Source: Marinomonas posidonica_A
GTDB taxonomy: Bacteria; Pseudomonadota; Gammaproteobacteria; Pseudomonadales; Marinomonadaceae
Length of the DNA: 64,000 nt
Direction of reading: 5' to 3'
NCBI RefSeq assembly: GCF_043643765.1
Contig: NZ_JBHZSP010000001.1
Span: forward strand, 310,001 to 374,000
Below, in pieces: positions 61,888 through 64,000 of this stretch; the first letter of the stretch is position 1; every line of letters starts with the position of its first letter. The translations under genes and the position numbers were made by a program. Under the pieces are notes generated by a model. The model had not been told where the DNA came from. It made no database searches and saw only the letters and a list, made by a program, of their open reading frames with translations.

Positions 61888-63399
61888 ATGAGCATTGAAA
61901 TTAAAGCACCTACTTTTCCAGAATCTGTAGCCGACGGAACGGTTGCTACTTGGTACAAAAAACCAGGTGAAGCCTGTGCCCGTGATGAGCACATTGTCGA
62001 CATTGAAACGGATAAAGTGGTTCTAGAAGTGGTTGCGCCAGCAGATGGTGTGATTGCAGAAGTATTGAAAAACGAAGGCGACATCGTACTGAGTGATGAA
62101 GTCCTAGCAAAATTTGAAGAGGGTGGTGCAGCCGCATCTGCTCCAGTGGCAGCGGAGCAAACAGCCGCACCTGCAGCAGCCTCTTCAGCAAAAGAAACAG
62201 TCCAAATCAAAGCGCCAACTTTCCCTGAGTCTGTTGCCGATGGTACGGTAGCGGCTTGGCACAAACAGCCAGGCGAAGCGTGTTCTCGTGATGAGCACAT
62301 CGTTGACATCGAAACGGACAAAGTGGTTCTAGAAGTGGTTGCGCCTGCTGACGGTGTCATCGGTGAGATCACTAAAAACGAAGGTGATACTGTACTAAGT
62401 GATGAAGTATTGGCTTCATTCCTAGTGGGTGCTTCTGGTGAAGCTGCAGCACCTGCAGCACAAGCTGCTGCGCCTGCAGCCGCACCTGCTGAAGCAGGTG
62501 ATGAAGATGGTGTCGCTGGTCCTGCAGCACGTAAAGCACTTGCTGAAGCGGGTTTAACACCTGCTCAGGTAAAAGGTACTGGTAAAGGTGGTCGCATCAC
62601 TAAAGAAGATGTTGATGCGGCGGCGAAAGCCAAGCCTGCAGCAGCGCCTGCAGCAAAAGCAGCGCCGGCGGCTATGCCTGCATTAGGCGCAGATGGTCGT
62701 GTTGAAAAACGCGTTCCTATGACGCGTCTACGTGCCACTATCGCTAAGCGTTTGGTCGAAGCACAACAAACAGCGGCAATGTTAACGACATACAACGAAG
62801 TTAACATGGGTCCTGTGATGGAAATTCGTAAGAAATACAAAGACGAATTCATGAAGGTTCATAACGGCACGAAATTGGGCTTTATGTCTTTCTTTGTGAA
62901 AGCGGCGACAGAAGCGCTAAAACGCTTCCCTGCTGTAAACGCGTCTATTGACGGTAACGATATGGTTTACCATGGTTACCAAGACATCGGTGTCGCGGTT
63001 TCTACTGACCGTGGTTTGATGGTGCCTGTATTGCGTAATACAGAAGCCATGGGGCTTGCTGACATCGAATCTTCTATCATGGATTTTGCTATTCGCGGTC
63101 GCGAAGGCAAATTGGGTATGGATGACATGCAAGGTGGTACGTTCACTATCACTAACGGCGGTACTTTCGGTTCCTTGATGTCTACGCCAATCATTAACCC
63201 ACCACAAACCGCGATCTTGGGTATGCACAAAATCCAAGAGCGCCCAATGGCGGTAAATGGTCAAGTTGTGATCCAGCCAATGATGTACCTGGCTCTGTCT
63301 TATGACCACCGTATGATCGACGGCAAAGAAGCGGTTCAATTCTTGGTAACCATCAAAGAGTTACTAGAAGATCCAGCGCGTCTTTTACTTGAAATCTAA
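61888..63399 (+). CDS. sucB: 2-Oxoglutarate dehydrogenase E2 component with two lipoyl domains
   Basis: Dihydrolipoyl succinyltransferase core of the complex. The N terminus has two lipoyl domains (about 1-78 and 107-182), each with the lipoyl-lysine loop DIETDKVVLEV, that are nearly identical in protein and DNA sequence, joined by Ala/Pro linkers; most SucB have one. Next come the E1/E3-binding domain (GPAARKALAEAGLTPAQV, about 210-245) and the catalytic domain (about 275-503) with the HxxxDG motif YDHRMIDGKEA. At 503 residues it is about 100 longer than E. coli SucB, as expected from the extra domain. Confidence 0.96.
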   Translation: MSIEIKAPTFPESVADGTVATWYKKPGEACARDEHIVDIETDKVVLEVVAPADGVIAEVLKNEGDIVLSDEVLAKFEEGGAAASAPVAAEQTAAPAAASSAKETVQIKAPTFPESVADGTVAAWHKQPGEACSRDEHIVDIETDKVVLEVVAPADGVIGEITKNEGDTVLSDEVLASFLVGASGEAAAPAAQAAAPAAAPAEAGDEDGVAGPAARKALAEAGLTPAQVKGTGKGGRITKEDVDAAAKAKPAAAPAAKAAPAAMPALGADGRVEKRVPMTRLRATIAKRLVEAQQTAAMLTTYNEVNMGPVMEIRKKYKDEFMKVHNGTKLGFMSFFVKAATEALKRFPAVNASIDGNDMVYHGYQDIGVAVSTDRGLMVPVLRNTEAMGLADIESSIMDFAIRGREGKLGMDDMQGGTFTITNGGTFGSLMSTPIINPPQTAILGMHKIQERPMAVNGQVVIQPMMYLALSYDHRMIDGKEAVQFLVTIKELLEDPARLLLEI

Positions 63400-63433
63400 G
63401 GATTCATACACATCTAGTGGTATGAATTGAATA

Positions 63434-63463
63434 CTGAGCGACTCTTTGTATCGAGTCGCTCAG
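63434..63463 (+). other. Hairpin between sucB and lpd
   Basis: A perfect 11-bp stem, CTGAGCGACTC with GAGTCGCTCAG, has an 8-nt loop but no T-run, so it is more likely an RNA-stabilising or processing element than a terminator. Confidence 0.6.
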
Positions 63464-63487
63464 CTTCACTGAAAAATGGGACCTCTT

Positions 63488-64000
63488 ATGTCTGATAAAT
63501 TTGATGTTGTTGTAATTGGTGGCGGCCCTGGTGGTTACGTGGCTGCAATCCGTGCTGCTCAGCTTGGTCTGAAGACAGCGTGTATCGAAAAATGGTTGGA
63601 CAAAGAAGACAAGCCGCGCTTAGGCGGAACTTGTTTGAACGTTGGCTGTATTCCTTCGAAAGCACTTCTAGACTCTTCTCACAAATACCATGACGCGAAA
63701 GATTCTTACGGCGTTCACGGTATCAGTGTTGGCGATGTTGCTATGGACGTAAATGCCATGGTTGATCGTAAAGACAAAATCGTTGACCAACTGACTAGTG
63801 GTATCACTGGTTTGTTTAAAGCTAATGGTGTAACGAGCTTCGAAGGTTTCGGTAAGCTACTAGCAAACAAAAAAGTAGAGTTTACAGCTCATGACGGTAC
63901 TGTAACTGTCTTTGAAGCAGAAAACGTCATTCTCGCAACGGGTTCTGTACCAGTTAACATCCCACCAGCGCCACGTACAGGCGATATCATCGTTGATAAC
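63488..64000 (+). CDS. lpd: Dihydrolipoyl dehydrogenase, N-terminal part
   Basis: The E3 subunit that reoxidises the lipoyl arms of SucB. The window holds its first 171 codons: FAD motif VVVIGGGPGGYVAAIRAAQLG, then the redox disulfide site GGTCLNVGCIPSKALL. The frame is open to the last base. It lies 88 bp after sucB, in the sucA-sucB-lpd order. Confidence 0.96.
   Translation, partial: MSDKFDVVVIGGGPGGYVAAIRAAQLGLKTACIEKWLDKEDKPRLGGTCLNVGCIPSKALLDSSHKYHDAKDSYGVHGISVGDVAMDVNAMVDRKDKIVDQLTSGITGLFKANGVTSFEGFGKLLANKKVEFTAHDGTVTVFEAENVILATGSVPVNIPPAPRTGDIIVDN

Noticed and set aside
61966..62362. Direct repeats of a mobile element
   Set aside because: The repeated segments encode in-frame lipoyl domains, and no transposase or terminal inverted repeats are near.
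61869..62372. Long open frame (167 codons) on the strand opposite sucB
   Set aside because: It mirrors the duplicated lipoyl domains and their Ala/Pro linkers, has repeated protein segments for that reason, and has no family resemblance. The sucB frame is certain.

Overview
The window looks like chromosomal core sequence of a marine gammaproteobacterium of the Oceanospirillales, most like Marinomonas. This is inferred from gene content, a tyrA-aroA fusion, a lap-type biofilm locus and gene order; no database search was run. GC content looks moderate. I see no prophage, insertion sequence, CRISPR array, rRNA or tRNA gene.

Layout. 1-6.4 kb: aromatic amino acid genes serC (partial), pheA and a tyrA-aroA fusion, then cmk and rpsA. 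The hisC and ihfB genes that share this cluster in Pseudomonas are absent. 6.5-18.6 kb: trmO with a small unknown gene on the minus strand, then a long plus-strand run proA-nadD-rsfS-rlmH-mrdA-rodA-mltB-rlpA-dacA-DUF493-lipB-lipA (redox/NAD, ribosome maturation, cell elongation and lipoate). 18.6-28 kb: a candidate small RNA, an ABM-GNAT fusion, a bicupin, parC, a two-subunit bacterioferritin with bfd under a Fur box, a FrnE/DsbA protein, a Tag-family glycosylase, pdxJ, tapT and DUF1244. 27.6-35.3 kb: biofilm adhesin control (lapG, lapD, lapB, lapC) and a CsgD-like regulator. 35.5-49.7 kb: a complete nitrate assimilation region: nasT-nasS, nrtABD, a NasC-like reductase, nirBD, nasA, a TrpD2-like gene and mobA. 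49.6-53.5 kb: DUF3108, purN, purM, DUF2066 and a zinc-ribbon protein. 53.6-64 kb: the TCA supercluster gltA (divergent), sdhCDAB, sucA, sucB and lpd (cut by the window end).

The nitrate region is the best integrated system. Each of its three transcription units has a -24/-12 (sigma-54) promoter, two with NtrC-like sites upstream. Two of the units (nrtA and nasA) begin with a leader holding two hairpins with A1/G4 hexaloops followed by an intrinsic terminator, the expected RNA target of the ANTAR protein NasT, whose gene sits in the same cluster beside its nitrate sensor NasS.

The most unusual items are: an EPSP synthase domain fused to TyrA that has lost its catalytic residues while staying in frame; a three-hairpin orphan small RNA candidate after lipA; a possible H-type pseudoknot between parC and the bacterioferritin genes; bacterioferritin subunits with complementary loss of ferroxidase and haem sites; an ABM-acetyltransferase fusion; a SucB with two nearly identical lipoyl domains; and a hairpin-rich leader that encloses the sucA ribosome binding site.
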